Assembly: GCA_005887855.1 (NCBI GenBank)
Contig: VBQB01000104.1
Location: 1-17,177 of the forward strand
DNA length: 17,177 nt
Reading direction: 5' to 3'
Origin: Verrucomicrobiota bacterium
Lineage (GTDB): Bacteria; Verrucomicrobiota; Verrucomicrobiae; Chthoniobacterales; UBA10450
Under the pieces are notes generated by a model that worked only from the letters and a program-made list of their open reading frames with translations, was not told where the DNA came from and searched no databases. Below, in pieces: positions 1-7,153 of the stretch. A program made the position numbers and the translations under genes. Each line of letters begins with the position of its first letter. Positions within the stretch are counted from its first letter, which is position 1.

Positions 1-2
1 TT

Positions 3-635
3 CTCGGGCTCTTCAGTCTCGATTCAATCGTGGTAATGCCGCTGCCCGCATTTCAGAAATATTTCACCGCCAAAAGCGAAGCGGAAATTCTCGTAAAAGT
101 GAAGGACAAGACAAAGCTGGCCGACGCGAAAGACGAACTCACGGGATTGATGCGGCGCGTGCGCGGATTGCCACCGGAAAAGAAAGACGATTTCAGCATT
201 AACGAACAACAGGCTTTGAAGAGCACGCTTGACCCGATCAAAAATTCAATCGCGATCGCGGGTCTTTTCATCACCGGTCTTTCGCTTTTCGTCGGGGCGA
301 TCGGGATCATGAACATTACTTTCGTTAGCGTAAAAGAACGGACGAAGGAAATCGGCACGCGAAAGGCGCTGGGGGCGCGCAGACGAACGATCCTCCTTCA
401 ATTTCTTATCGAGTCCACTGCGCTGTGCCTGCTAGGAGGATTTATCGGGCTCTCGTTTGCGTATTTGATGTGCTTTGGAATCGGCAAAGCCTTTCCGTCT
501 TTTCCGATTCAGTTTTCATTTGGCCTCGTCCTCGCGAGCATGCTCGTGTCGGTGATGACCGGCTTGATTTCGGGATTCGCGCCGGCGTGGACGGCGTCGC
601 GTCTCGATCCGGTAACGGCTCTGCGGTACGAATAA
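3..635 (+). CDS. MacB/FtsX-type ABC transporter permease, 3' part (5' end outside window)
   Basis: The frame is open from the left edge with no stop, so the GTG at 30 is probably internal and the gene starts outside the window. What is visible is the end of a MacB_PCD-type periplasmic domain (it reads SLDSIVVMPLPAFQKYF near the edge) followed by an FtsX-type membrane domain with several hydrophobic segments. The family hallmark is the stretch IGIMNITFVSVKERTKEIG with RKALGARRRTI, the cytoplasmic loop thought to couple to the ATPase, and the C-terminus ends in DPVTALRYE, as is usual for MacB-like permeases. Family members use ATP hydrolysis to drive mechanotransmission or export of peptides, lipoproteins or macrolides; the substrate cannot be told here. 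A closely related permease follows after 20 bases, suggesting a heterodimer. The ATPase and any MacA-type adaptor would be to the left. Confidence 0.9.
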   Translation, partial: LGLFSLDSIVVMPLPAFQKYFTAKSEAEILVKVKDKTKLADAKDELTGLMRRVRGLPPEKKDDFSINEQQALKSTLDPIKNSIAIAGLFITGLSLFVGAIGIMNITFVSVKERTKEIGTRKALGARRRTILLQFLIESTALCLLGGFIGLSFAYLMCFGIGKAFPSFPIQFSFGLVLASMLVSVMTGLISGFAPAWTASRLDPVTALRYE

Positions 636-655
636 GTCTCTAGCGAAAGATCGCC

Positions 656-1897
656 ATGTTATTTCGAGAAATCATAGCGATGGCTCTGAGTTCGTTAGGC
701 GCGAACAAGCTCCGTGCTGCGCTCACCATGACCGGAATTACGATTGGCGTGTTCTCCATCATTTCCGTGATGACAGCGATCGGCGCGCTGCAGAATTCGA
801 TCGAGAGTGGAATAAGCTTTCTCGGATCAAACGTCTTTCAGTTCGCAAAATATCCGGTGAATATCGACACGGGTGGCGAAACGAAGAAAAAATATCAAAA
901 CCGACGCAACGTCACCTATCGCCAGGCGCTGCGTTACTACGAGTTAATGCAGGGCGATGCGCAAGAGATTTGCCTCAAGTGCTTTGGTCGCGATCTAAAG
1001 GGGCAAGCGGTTTACAACGGCGTAAAGACGACGCCCAGCCTCACCGTCGTCGGGACAAGTCGAGGCTTTCTCACGGCGAATGCATTCACGCTCGGCTATG
1101 GCCGCAACCTAACTGACGAAGATGTCGATTTTTCGCGCGCCGTCGTTGTCGTCGGAAAGATGATCGAGAAACGATTGTTTCCGCACGAGTCACCTATCGG
1201 CAAAGTCATCCGGATGAGTGGACATACCTACACTGTCATCGGCGTGCTCGCGGAAAAAGGCACCTCCTTCGGGCAAAGTCAGGACGACATTTGCATAATG
1301 CCGATCACAAGATTTTTTGAGAATTACGGCGAGGCAAATCGCACGGTGAACATCGCCACCCAGCCGTTCTCGACCGAGCTTTACAACCGGACATTGGACA
1401 AAGGGATTAGCGCGATGCGAATTGCGCGCGGCCTCGATGCTAATCAGGAAAACGATTTCGAAATCTACACCAACGACTCGCTCAAAAGCGCTTTCGCCTC
1501 AGTGGCCGGGGTGGTGCGTATCGGAGCGTTCGTGATCAGTTTCATCGCGTTGGTGGCCGCCGGCATTGGAATCATGAACATCATGCTCGTGAGCGTGACT
1601 GAGCGGACAAAGGAAATTGGCGTGCGCAAATCGATCGGGGCCCGTAGTCGCGATATTTTGCGGCAATTTTTGACCGAGGCGGTGTTTATCTCGGAAGCCG
1701 GTGGAATCCTGGGGATTATTCTCGGGGTGATTGGCGGCGATTTGCTGGCTGTCTGGCTGAAGGTGGACATCATTTTTCCCTTCGGCTGGGCGCTCGCCGG
1801 CCTGGTCGTTTGCTCGGCGATCGGCATTGGCTTTGGCCTTTACCCGGCCTATCGGGCAGCCGCCCTCGATCCTATTGAAGCGCTGCGCTACGAATAA
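656..1897 (+). CDS. MacB/FtsX-type ABC transporter permease (second of tandem pair)
   Basis: The 413-residue protein has the full MacB-like permease layout: an N-terminal transmembrane helix around residues 18-42 after the cytoplasmic segment LGANKLRAALTMTGI, a periplasmic MacB_PCD-type domain to about residue 280, and three C-terminal helices of the FtsX domain. The coupling loop IGIMNIMLVSVTERTKEIG then RKSIGARSRDI is nearly the same as in the gene just upstream, and both proteins end in ALRYE. There is no clear Shine-Dalgarno sequence before the ATG. The 20-base spacing and shared family make a co-transcribed heterodimeric permease the simplest reading. No ATP-binding motifs are present in this protein, so it depends on a separate ATPase, presumably encoded to the left. 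The substrate is unknown. Confidence 0.92.
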   Translation: MLFREIIAMALSSLGANKLRAALTMTGITIGVFSIISVMTAIGALQNSIESGISFLGSNVFQFAKYPVNIDTGGETKKKYQNRRNVTYRQALRYYELMQGDAQEICLKCFGRDLKGQAVYNGVKTTPSLTVVGTSRGFLTANAFTLGYGRNLTDEDVDFSRAVVVVGKMIEKRLFPHESPIGKVIRMSGHTYTVIGVLAEKGTSFGQSQDDICIMPITRFFENYGEANRTVNIATQPFSTELYNRTLDKGISAMRIARGLDANQENDFEIYTNDSLKSAFASVAGVVRIGAFVISFIALVAAGIGIMNIMLVSVTERTKEIGVRKSIGARSRDILRQFLTEAVFISEAGGILGIILGVIGGDLLAVWLKVDIIFPFGWALAGLVVCSAIGIGFGLYPAYRAAALDPIEALRYE

Positions 1898-1942
1898 CCA
1901 ATCCGCGCGATTCTCATCCCCGGGGAGCGCAATCGCATCGCT

Positions 1943-2116
1943 TTGTAAATAGCCCAGCGTTTCAACGCTGGGTGGACATGGTGACCGATACGAGTCCCGA
2001 TGGGGACGAAAGAAATTCGCAATGCACCCATGCAGTCCCTTCTTCTTTCGTCCCTGACGGGACTAAGAAGCGAAAGGACACGCGTTTCCAGCATTAAAAC
2101 GCTGGGCTATTTACAA
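1943..2116. repeat. 174-bp palindromic intergenic element (REP/BIME- or MITE-like)
   Basis: The ends are a perfect 20-bp inverted repeat, 1943-1962 against 2097-2116 (TTGTAAATAGCCCAGCGTTT and its complement). The left end contains its own hairpin, 1953-1972 (9-bp stem CCCAGCGTT, 2-base loop), and the right end has a weaker one at 2088-2105. A second, nested inverted repeat joins 1993-2014 with 2043-2064 (GTCCC...GGGAC and GACGAAAGAA motifs, with a few mismatches). No transposase is present. The nested-palindrome design resembles REP/BIME elements mobilised by REP-associated tyrosine transposases, or a MITE. It lies between two converging genes, only 9 bases beyond the purB stop codon, so its hairpins could also act as a two-way transcription barrier. 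Mobility is inference; the symmetry is seen directly. Confidence 0.8.
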
Positions 2117-2125
2117 CCGACCGCA

Positions 2126-3421
2126 CTATTCCAAACCAAGCGCTTTGAATGTCGCATCGACATGTTGGAAATGAATGTCGAGCGAGCAAAGTCGATCGAT
2201 CTCCGCTGCGGAAAGCCGCGCGGTGATTTCCGGTTCGCGTTTCACGTTCTCGGCAAATGTCCCCTCGCCTTTCCAAGTTTTCATAGCCGCGCGTTGCACT
2301 GCTTCGTATGCGCTTTTGCGTTCTACACCTGCGCGCGTGAGCGCGAGCAAAATCGATTGGCTGAAATACAAACCCTTTGTAAGGGCGAGATTCTGCCGCA
2401 TCCGCTCGGGATAAACGTGCAAGCCTTCGACAAGGTCGCACAATTTCACCAGCATGTAATCGAGGAGAATGCACGAATCGGGCAAAATGATTCTTTCCGC
2501 GCTTGAGTGACTGATATCGCGTTCATGCCAAAGCGCGACATTTTCCAGCGCAACCATTGCGTTGCCGCGGACGACGCGAGCCAAACCGCTGAGCCGTTCG
2601 CTGGTAATTGGGTTGCGCTTATGCGGCATGGCCGAACTGCCTTTCTGTCCTTCTGCGAAAAATTCCTCCACTTCGAGAACTTCAGTTCGCTGGAGATGAC
2701 GAAATTCAGTCGCCCAACGGTCGATGCTTGAAGCGACGAGGGCCAGCGTGCCACAGAACTCCGCGTGCCGATCCCGCTGCACGATTTGCGTGGAGAGAGT
2801 CGCGGCTTTCAATCCGAGTTTCTCACAAACCGAGCGCTCAATCTTTGGATCGACATGGGCATGGGTCCCAACCGCGCCGCTTATTTTGCCGACGCGAATG
2901 CGCTCGCGCGTTTCTGTGAGGCGTTCTTCTGCGCGTCCGAATTCGTCGAACATGAGCGCAAGCTTTAGGCCAAACGTGATCGGCTCGGCATGAATGCCAT
3001 GGCTACGCCCGATCATCGGAGTCATTTTGAATTGTCGCGCCTTGTCCGCGACTGCGATGCGCAGCTTCTTCAAATCATCGAGAAGGATCGTCGCCGACTT
3101 TGTCAATTGGACTGCGAGCGTCGTGTCGAGGATATCTGATGAGGTTAACCCTTGATGGATCCAGCGCGCCGCTGGTCCGACTGATTCAGCAACGTTTTCG
3201 AGAAAAGCGATGACGTCGTGATTCGTCCGCTTTTCGATCTCCACGATCTTAGGGATGGAGAATCGCGCCCGCTCCCGGATCTCCGCCGCGTCCTTCTTCG
3301 GAATTTGGCCAAGCGCAGCCATCGCCTCGCAGGCGAGGGTTTCAATTTCGAGCCAAATCTGGTACTTGCGTTCGTCCGACCAAATCTTGCGCATTTCTGG
3401 CCGGGAATAACGATCGATCAC
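2126..3421 (-). CDS. purB: Adenylosuccinate lyase
   Basis: PurB acts twice in purine synthesis, splitting fumarate from SAICAR to give AICAR and from adenylosuccinate to give AMP, in the cytoplasm as a homotetramer. The 431-residue length fits the bacterial short form. The fumarase/aspartase superfamily signature GSSAMPHKRNP is at residues 261-271, on the flexible loop carrying the catalytic serine. Other active-site motifs are RTNHDV (His68), TSSD (93-96) and GRSHGIHAEP (His141); His68 and His141 fall at the same numbers as the functional histidines described for the Bacillus subtilis enzyme. The start MIDRYSRPEM is typical of the family. It stands apart from other purine genes here and converges with the ABC permease pair. 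No truncation is seen. Confidence 0.97.
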   Translation of the reverse strand: MIDRYSRPEMRKIWSDERKYQIWLEIETLACEAMAALGQIPKKDAAEIRERARFSIPKIVEIEKRTNHDVIAFLENVAESVGPAARWIHQGLTSSDILDTTLAVQLTKSATILLDDLKKLRIAVADKARQFKMTPMIGRSHGIHAEPITFGLKLALMFDEFGRAEERLTETRERIRVGKISGAVGTHAHVDPKIERSVCEKLGLKAATLSTQIVQRDRHAEFCGTLALVASSIDRWATEFRHLQRTEVLEVEEFFAEGQKGSSAMPHKRNPITSERLSGLARVVRGNAMVALENVALWHERDISHSSAERIILPDSCILLDYMLVKLCDLVEGLHVYPERMRQNLALTKGLYFSQSILLALTRAGVERKSAYEAVQRAAMKTWKGEGTFAENVKREPEITARLSAAEIDRLCSLDIHFQHVDATFKALGLE

Positions 3422-3499
3422 TGTCGCAAGATAAAAGCGAGCGCCTTAGGCGGAAAGCGTTTTTCTGCAACAACGGAAAATCGCCGACAGACAAGCCGT

Positions 3500-3541
3500 C
3501 GGAGACAAAATTGAAAACCGCGAATTCGAAGAGAATTCGCG
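3500..3541 (-). terminator. Hairpin with T-rich tail, probable intrinsic terminator
   Basis: Bases 3519-3541 form a 9-bp perfect stem (CGCGAATTC paired with GAATTCGCG) around a 5-base loop. Read on the minus strand it is followed by GGTTTTCAATTTTG, a T-rich tail. It sits about 36 bases beyond the stop of the small minus-strand gene at 3578-3760 and before purB, so it probably ends that short transcript and separates it from purB. Confidence 0.5.
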
Positions 3542-3577
3542 AGCCCGATTGTTGCGGCCTTTGTCGATCTTAGCTAC

Positions 3578-3760
3578 TCAGCAAACGCGAGCACGCATGA
3601 AACGCCCGTTGTTTTGGACGCGCACCTGGCCGCTCGCAAAAAGATCCGCGACGGTTGCGACCGTCTCTTTGGTGCTCTTGGTGCAGGAACTTACTGCCAG
3701 GATGAGATCACCCAGCGATGGCCGCGTACGTGGCTTCAGTATTTGTTGGTTCTTCTTCAT
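3578..3760 (-). CDS. Small conserved-looking hypothetical protein (60 aa, ends in ARVC)
   Basis: The frame can begin upstream (ATG at 3823 or TTG at 3829), but I chose the ATG at 3760 because an AGGAA sequence lies about 10 bases before it and the protein then starts MKKNQQ. The core, RPSLGDLILAVSSCTKS followed by ETVATVADLFASGQVRV, looks like a short helical domain, and the protein ends in ...RARVC. I have the impression of similar 60-residue proteins in Verrucomicrobia ending in a basic stretch plus a C-terminal cysteine, but I cannot verify this here and assign no function. There is no signal peptide or membrane helix. A probable terminator follows, which supports a real, independently transcribed gene. 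The alternative is that the frame is fortuitous. Confidence 0.55.
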   Translation of the reverse strand: MKKNQQILKPRTRPSLGDLILAVSSCTKSTKETVATVADLFASGQVRVQNNGRFMRARVC

Positions 3761-3981
3761 TCGGTGCCCGTTCCTGTTACCAGCAATTCGGGTGCCATCA
3801 GTCGGTGTGAATATCTCGTCCATGCTCAATCGTGCAGTTGTTCATTCTTATGCACTTTGAAACTGACCGCTGAGCAACACTTTTGTTCAATTTTCGAACA
3901 CAAAAAAAATGACTCGAGCCGAACTAAAGCTGTGCTGGCTACTGAAATCGCTACGGCAATCCGGCCAGCGCTAGAACCAGA

Positions 3982-4614
3982 TTACGAGCCGGAACGACGC
4001 GCCATCAATCGCAAAGTCAGCATATAAAGTGCAGCGAAGAGTGTGACTATCAACAATATGCCGCCCGATTGACCACGAATGAAGTGAACCATCGCCTCGG
4101 GATTTGTCAGAAGTTCGGGTTCCATCAGATAAGCTCGATGACCCAAGTAAGCCAGGATGCTGCACGAAATCGCCGAGCCCAGAATCGTGACGAAGCTGAA
4201 GAGAGGAAAATTCATCCGCACGATTCCCGCCGGGATGGAAATGAGATGACGCACGATCGGCAAAACTCGCGCGAAAAAAACTCCGCCGGCCTCGTAGCGA
4301 TTGAGCCAGTGTTCTGCATCTTCGAGTTTCTTCGGAGTAAGGAAGATGAAGCGGCCGAATCGTAATACGAGCGGCCGCCCAATCCATCGTGAGATCCAAT
4401 ACATGACAGCGGCGCCAAGGTATGCACCCAGCGTTCCCGCAAGGACCACACCGACCGGGTTGAGCTTTCCTTGCGCGGCCAGGAATGCCGCTGGTGGAAG
4501 CACGGCCTCGGCAGGCACTGGGAGCGGCATGCTTCCCATTGCCATCAGGACAATAATGCCGATGTAGCCGCCGCTTAGTACCCAGCCGAACCAAATTTCA
4601 AGAAGATGATGCAC
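3982..4614 (-). CDS. DedA-family (SNARE-associated/VTT domain) membrane protein
   Basis: The 210-residue protein has the DedA layout: an N-terminal hydrophobic segment (10-28), the re-entrant motif MPLPVPAEAVLPPAAFLAA at 29-47 with the conserved acidic residue Glu36, a glycine-rich helix GAYLGAAVMYWISRWIGR (63-80), and the second family motif FFARVLPIVRHLISIPAG at 113-130 with its essential-type arginines, then two more helices. DedA proteins are inner-membrane proteins that support membrane homeostasis; several members flip undecaprenyl phosphate or phosphatidylethanolamine. The exact substrate of this one is not evident. It is transcribed divergently from the ABC exporter at 4724 across a 109-base region holding an inverted 7-mer array. 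The protein ends in RRSGS. Confidence 0.92.
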   Translation of the reverse strand: MHHLLEIWFGWVLSGGYIGIIVLMAMGSMPLPVPAEAVLPPAAFLAAQGKLNPVGVVLAGTLGAYLGAAVMYWISRWIGRPLVLRFGRFIFLTPKKLEDAEHWLNRYEAGGVFFARVLPIVRHLISIPAGIVRMNFPLFSFVTILGSAISCSILAYLGHRAYLMEPELLTNPEAMVHFIRGQSGGILLIVTLFAALYMLTLRLMARRSGS

Positions 4615-4619
4615 GTTAA

Positions 4620-4719
4620 GATTTCGGATTTTGGATTTTGTATTTCGGACTTAGCCTGAACCCCAATTAAAAGCCGCGGCTTAGTTCAATCCGAAATCGC
4701 AAATCCGCAATCTCAAATT
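4620..4719. repeat. Inverted array of degenerate 7-mers before the ABC exporter start
   Basis: The left arm 4620-4647 is four 7-mers in phase: GATTTCG, GATTTTG, GATTTTG, TATTTCG. The right arm 4685-4719 is the complementary type in the same 7-base phase: TTCAATC, CGAAATC, GCAAATC, CGCAATC, TCAAATT. The arms share a perfect 10-bp inverted repeat (4621-4630 with 4688-4697). The right arm ends 4 bases before the ATG at 4724. The transcript could fold this leader onto itself, or the array could be a protein-binding or mobile repeat. A second element with the same design lies at 7062-7144. Confidence 0.65.
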
Positions 4720-4723
4720 CACT

Positions 4724-6466
4724 ATGTCCATCTACCGGCGCGTTCTCCGTTATTACCGTCCGTTCCTGGGGCAAACGATTCTCGGATTGCTTCTCTCGGT
4801 TTTCGGCATTGGCTTAAACTTGCTCAAACCATGGCCGTTTAAGGTCATTGTTGATAATTTCTTACGACCGGGACCGGCGATACGCAGTGACTGGCGCACT
4901 TGGGTCCCCCTCCTCTGTCTGGCCCTCGTAGCGATCCAGCTCGCCTGGGGGATCATTAATTGGATCACGAATTATCTTTTTGTGAAAATCGGGCTGCAAG
5001 CGCTGCTCAAGTTGCGCACTGATCTCTACTCCTATCTTCAATCGCTCTCGCTCAAATACCACGACGCACGCCGTTCCAGCGATTCCAGTTTCCGGGTCGC
5101 TTACGATTCACAATCGGTCCAGACGATCTACAACAAAGGTTTCACCAACATCTTTGGATCGACAATCACACTCGTCGCAACATTCGTGATCATGTTGCGG
5201 CTGGATTGGCGGCTGACGTTGGTCTCGCTCGCCATCGTTCCGTTGATTGTCGGCACGATTTATGTTTTCGCGAATCGGATTCGTCGCGAATCAACGTCCA
5301 TCCAGGAACAGGAGAGTGCTGTCCTGGCGCAAGCACAGGAAGGACTAAGCTCGATCCGAATGGTGCACGCGTTTGGACGCGAAGAGTTTGAGGTCCGCCA
5401 ATTTCACCAGCAAGCCCGCCAAAGTTTACAAGCCAACCTGCGGCTCACTCTTACAAACGTGAACAGCGCGCTCGTGATCAGCACGCTGATGGTGATTGGC
5501 ACAGCAGCGATGTATTATATCGGCACGCTACATGTTCTTGCCGGCACGCTTACCCTCGGGTCACTTCTTGTCTTTAGCGCGTACTTGTTGATGCTTTATC
5601 AGCCGCTGGAGTCGCTCACTTATACGACTTGGGCGATGGAAGGTGCGACCGCTGGTGCAAAGCGCTGTTTCGAAGTTCTGGATCGGCAAGATGATGTCGT
5701 TGATTCCCCAGAGGCAGTTGCGATTTCATCCTCCGAAGGCGCCATTGGGTTCCAGTCGGTAAGTTTTGGTTACGCGCATGATCGACATGTCCTGCGCAAT
5801 CTCGATCTTGATATCAAACCGAACCAGATTGTCGGGCTGGTAGGCGGCACCGGAGCTGGCAAAAGCACATTGCTGAGTTTGGTCCCGCGATTTTATGACC
5901 CCACCGCGGGATCAATCACACTCGACGGCCGCGACCTGCGCAAAATTACAAAGAAAACCTTGAGGGCGCAGGTCGCGATCGTCTTGCAAGATACGCTGCT
6001 TTTCTCAACAACAGTGCGGGAGAACATCGCCTATGGCCGTCCGGAAGCTACCGAAGAAGAAATTGTCGCCGCAGCCCGTCGCGCGCAGGCGGATGATTTC
6101 ATTCGGCAGATGTCGAACGGGTATGCAAGTCTCGTTGGCGAACGGGGCGGACATTTGAGCGTCGGTCAACGGCAGCGCATCGGCATTGCGCGCGCATTTT
6201 TAAAAAATGCGCCAATTTTGCTTCTCGATGAACCCACCTCGGCACTCGATCCGAAGACTGAATCGGCGATCATGGAAACGATCAAGGAACTGATGCGCGG
6301 CCGGACAACGTTGATCGCGACGCATCGTCTGGCAACCATTCACAATGTCGATCAAATCGTCGTCCTTGAAGGCGGACGCATTATCGAGAAAGGTCGCGGC
6401 CCTGAATTGGTCGCCCGCGGCGGTATTTACGCCAAACTTTACAGCTCGGGAAATTTTCCCTCATGA
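4724..6466 (+). CDS. ABC exporter, fused membrane and ATPase domains (MsbA/ABCB type)
   Basis: At 580 residues this is a half-size ABC exporter that works as a homodimer in the inner membrane. The first 320 or so residues form the six-helix membrane domain, starting MSIYRRVLRYYRPFLGQTI. The ATPase domain has every motif: Walker A GGTGAGKS at 374-381, Q-loop in VLQDTLLFS, signature LSVGQ at 478-482, Walker B ILLLDE at 498-503 with catalytic Glu503, and the H-loop in IATHRLATI. The family includes lipid A flippase MsbA and many lipid, glycolipid and peptide exporters. The overlap with an acyltransferase gene and a nearby glycosyltransferase suggests a glycolipid or glycan substrate, which is inference. 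The ATG is preceded by a repeat array rather than a Shine-Dalgarno sequence. I do not call it msbA because context is not decisive. Confidence 0.95.
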   Translation: MSIYRRVLRYYRPFLGQTILGLLLSVFGIGLNLLKPWPFKVIVDNFLRPGPAIRSDWRTWVPLLCLALVAIQLAWGIINWITNYLFVKIGLQALLKLRTDLYSYLQSLSLKYHDARRSSDSSFRVAYDSQSVQTIYNKGFTNIFGSTITLVATFVIMLRLDWRLTLVSLAIVPLIVGTIYVFANRIRRESTSIQEQESAVLAQAQEGLSSIRMVHAFGREEFEVRQFHQQARQSLQANLRLTLTNVNSALVISTLMVIGTAAMYYIGTLHVLAGTLTLGSLLVFSAYLLMLYQPLESLTYTTWAMEGATAGAKRCFEVLDRQDDVVDSPEAVAISSSEGAIGFQSVSFGYAHDRHVLRNLDLDIKPNQIVGLVGGTGAGKSTLLSLVPRFYDPTAGSITLDGRDLRKITKKTLRAQVAIVLQDTLLFSTTVRENIAYGRPEATEEEIVAAARRAQADDFIRQMSNGYASLVGERGGHLSVGQRQRIGIARAFLKNAPILLLDEPTSALDPKTESAIMETIKELMRGRTTLIATHRLATIHNVDQIVVLEGGRIIEKGRGPELVARGGIYAKLYSSGNFPS

Positions 6467-7053
6467 GCAACGTAACACGAGATCGACATGTCGAAGGCGA
6501 CTGGTGGACGCAGCCGATCCCGGCAAATGTCGAATTTGGCGAAGGATTTTATTGCGAGACCGCGCAAATTTTTCGGCATCTTCGCAGCAAAAACCCGCGG
6601 GCCGTTGTCATCGGCCGACATGTTTCCTGTTATGCCGGCTGCTCGTTTTCTGTCGGCGACAACGGTCAGTGTTCCATCGGCGATTTCACTCTGCTCAATG
6701 GCGCGCTTATCATGGCCGAGGAGAAAATCGACATCGGATCGCACTGCTTGATTTCGTGGAACGTCGGCATCGCCGATTCCGATTTTCATCCGCTCGAGCC
6801 AGCGCAGCGTCTCATCGACGCGCAAGCTCTCGCCCCCTATTTCAAAAATCGCCCTCCGCGTCCAAAATTAAAAACCGCTCCCGTAAAAATCGCGGACAAC
6901 GTCTGGATCGGAATGAACGCGATCATTCTGAAAGGCGTGACTATCGGCGAGAATTCGGTCGTCGCGGCTGGTTCGGTTGTCACGAAAAGCGTTGAGCCAA
7001 ACACGGTCGTCGCCGGAAATCCGGCGCAAGTGGTTAAGCAATTCAAAGCGTGA
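6463..7053 (+). CDS. Left-handed beta-helix (hexapeptide repeat) acyltransferase
   Basis: The 196-residue protein belongs to the WbbJ/maltose O-acetyltransferase-like group, which usually moves an acetyl group from acetyl-CoA to a sugar hydroxyl as a trimer. Hexapeptide repeats ([LIV]-G-x-x-x-x turns) run at about 46-100 and 141-175, for example VVIGRHVSC, SIGDFT, KIADNVWIG and VTIGENSVVAAGSVV; the C-terminal VVAGNPAQVV is a family hallmark. His109 in ADSDFHPLE, between the two repeat blocks, is the likely catalytic histidine. The start codon overlaps the exporter's stop (ATGA, 6463-6466), which implies translational coupling and a shared pathway. It probably O-acetylates a sugar or lipid-linked glycan handled by the exporter and the following glycosyltransferase; the acceptor is unknown. 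Confidence 0.9.
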   Translation: MSNVTRDRHVEGDWWTQPIPANVEFGEGFYCETAQIFRHLRSKNPRAVVIGRHVSCYAGCSFSVGDNGQCSIGDFTLLNGALIMAEEKIDIGSHCLISWNVGIADSDFHPLEPAQRLIDAQALAPYFKNRPPRPKLKTAPVKIADNVWIGMNAIILKGVTIGENSVVAAGSVVTKSVEPNTVVAGNPAQVVKQFKA

Positions 7054-7061
7054 TTCAATTT

Positions 7062-7144
7062 AACATCGAACATCCAACATCGAACGCCCAACGCCGAACG
7101 CTCTGTCTTCGATGTTCGCTCTTGGATGTTGAGTTTTTGATGTT
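7062..7144. repeat. Inverted array of degenerate 7-mers before the glycosyltransferase start
   Basis: The left arm 7062-7103 is six 7-mers in strict phase: AACATCG, AACATCC, AACATCG, AACGCCC, AACGCCG, AACGCTC. After a 6-base centre, the right arm 7110-7144 holds five complementary-type 7-mers: CGATGTT, CGCTCTT, GGATGTT, GAGTTTT, TGATGTT. Several 9-base blocks pair exactly, such as 7069-7077 with 7122-7130 and 7076-7084 with 7108-7116. The right arm ends 9 bases before the ATG at 7154. The 7-base phase makes short antisense frames read as repeats like FDVGCSML, which should not be annotated as protein. I recall similar spurious peptides in Verrucomicrobia genomes, so this is probably a lineage-specific dispersed repeat. 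Confidence 0.75.
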
Positions 7145-7153
7145 TTCTTTCTC

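Noticed and set aside
1943..2116. CRISPR array
   Set aside because: The repeats are inverted and nested, with no direct repeats of even length separated by spacers.
2000..2506. Plus-strand 168-codon ORF starting in the palindromic element
   Set aside because: It runs through the repeat and then antisense to purB, whose motifs are unambiguous.
3900..3935. Hairpin TGTTC...GAACA near an A-run as a terminator for the DedA gene
   Set aside because: The stem is only 5 bp, and on the minus strand the T-run comes before the hairpin, the wrong order for an intrinsic terminator.
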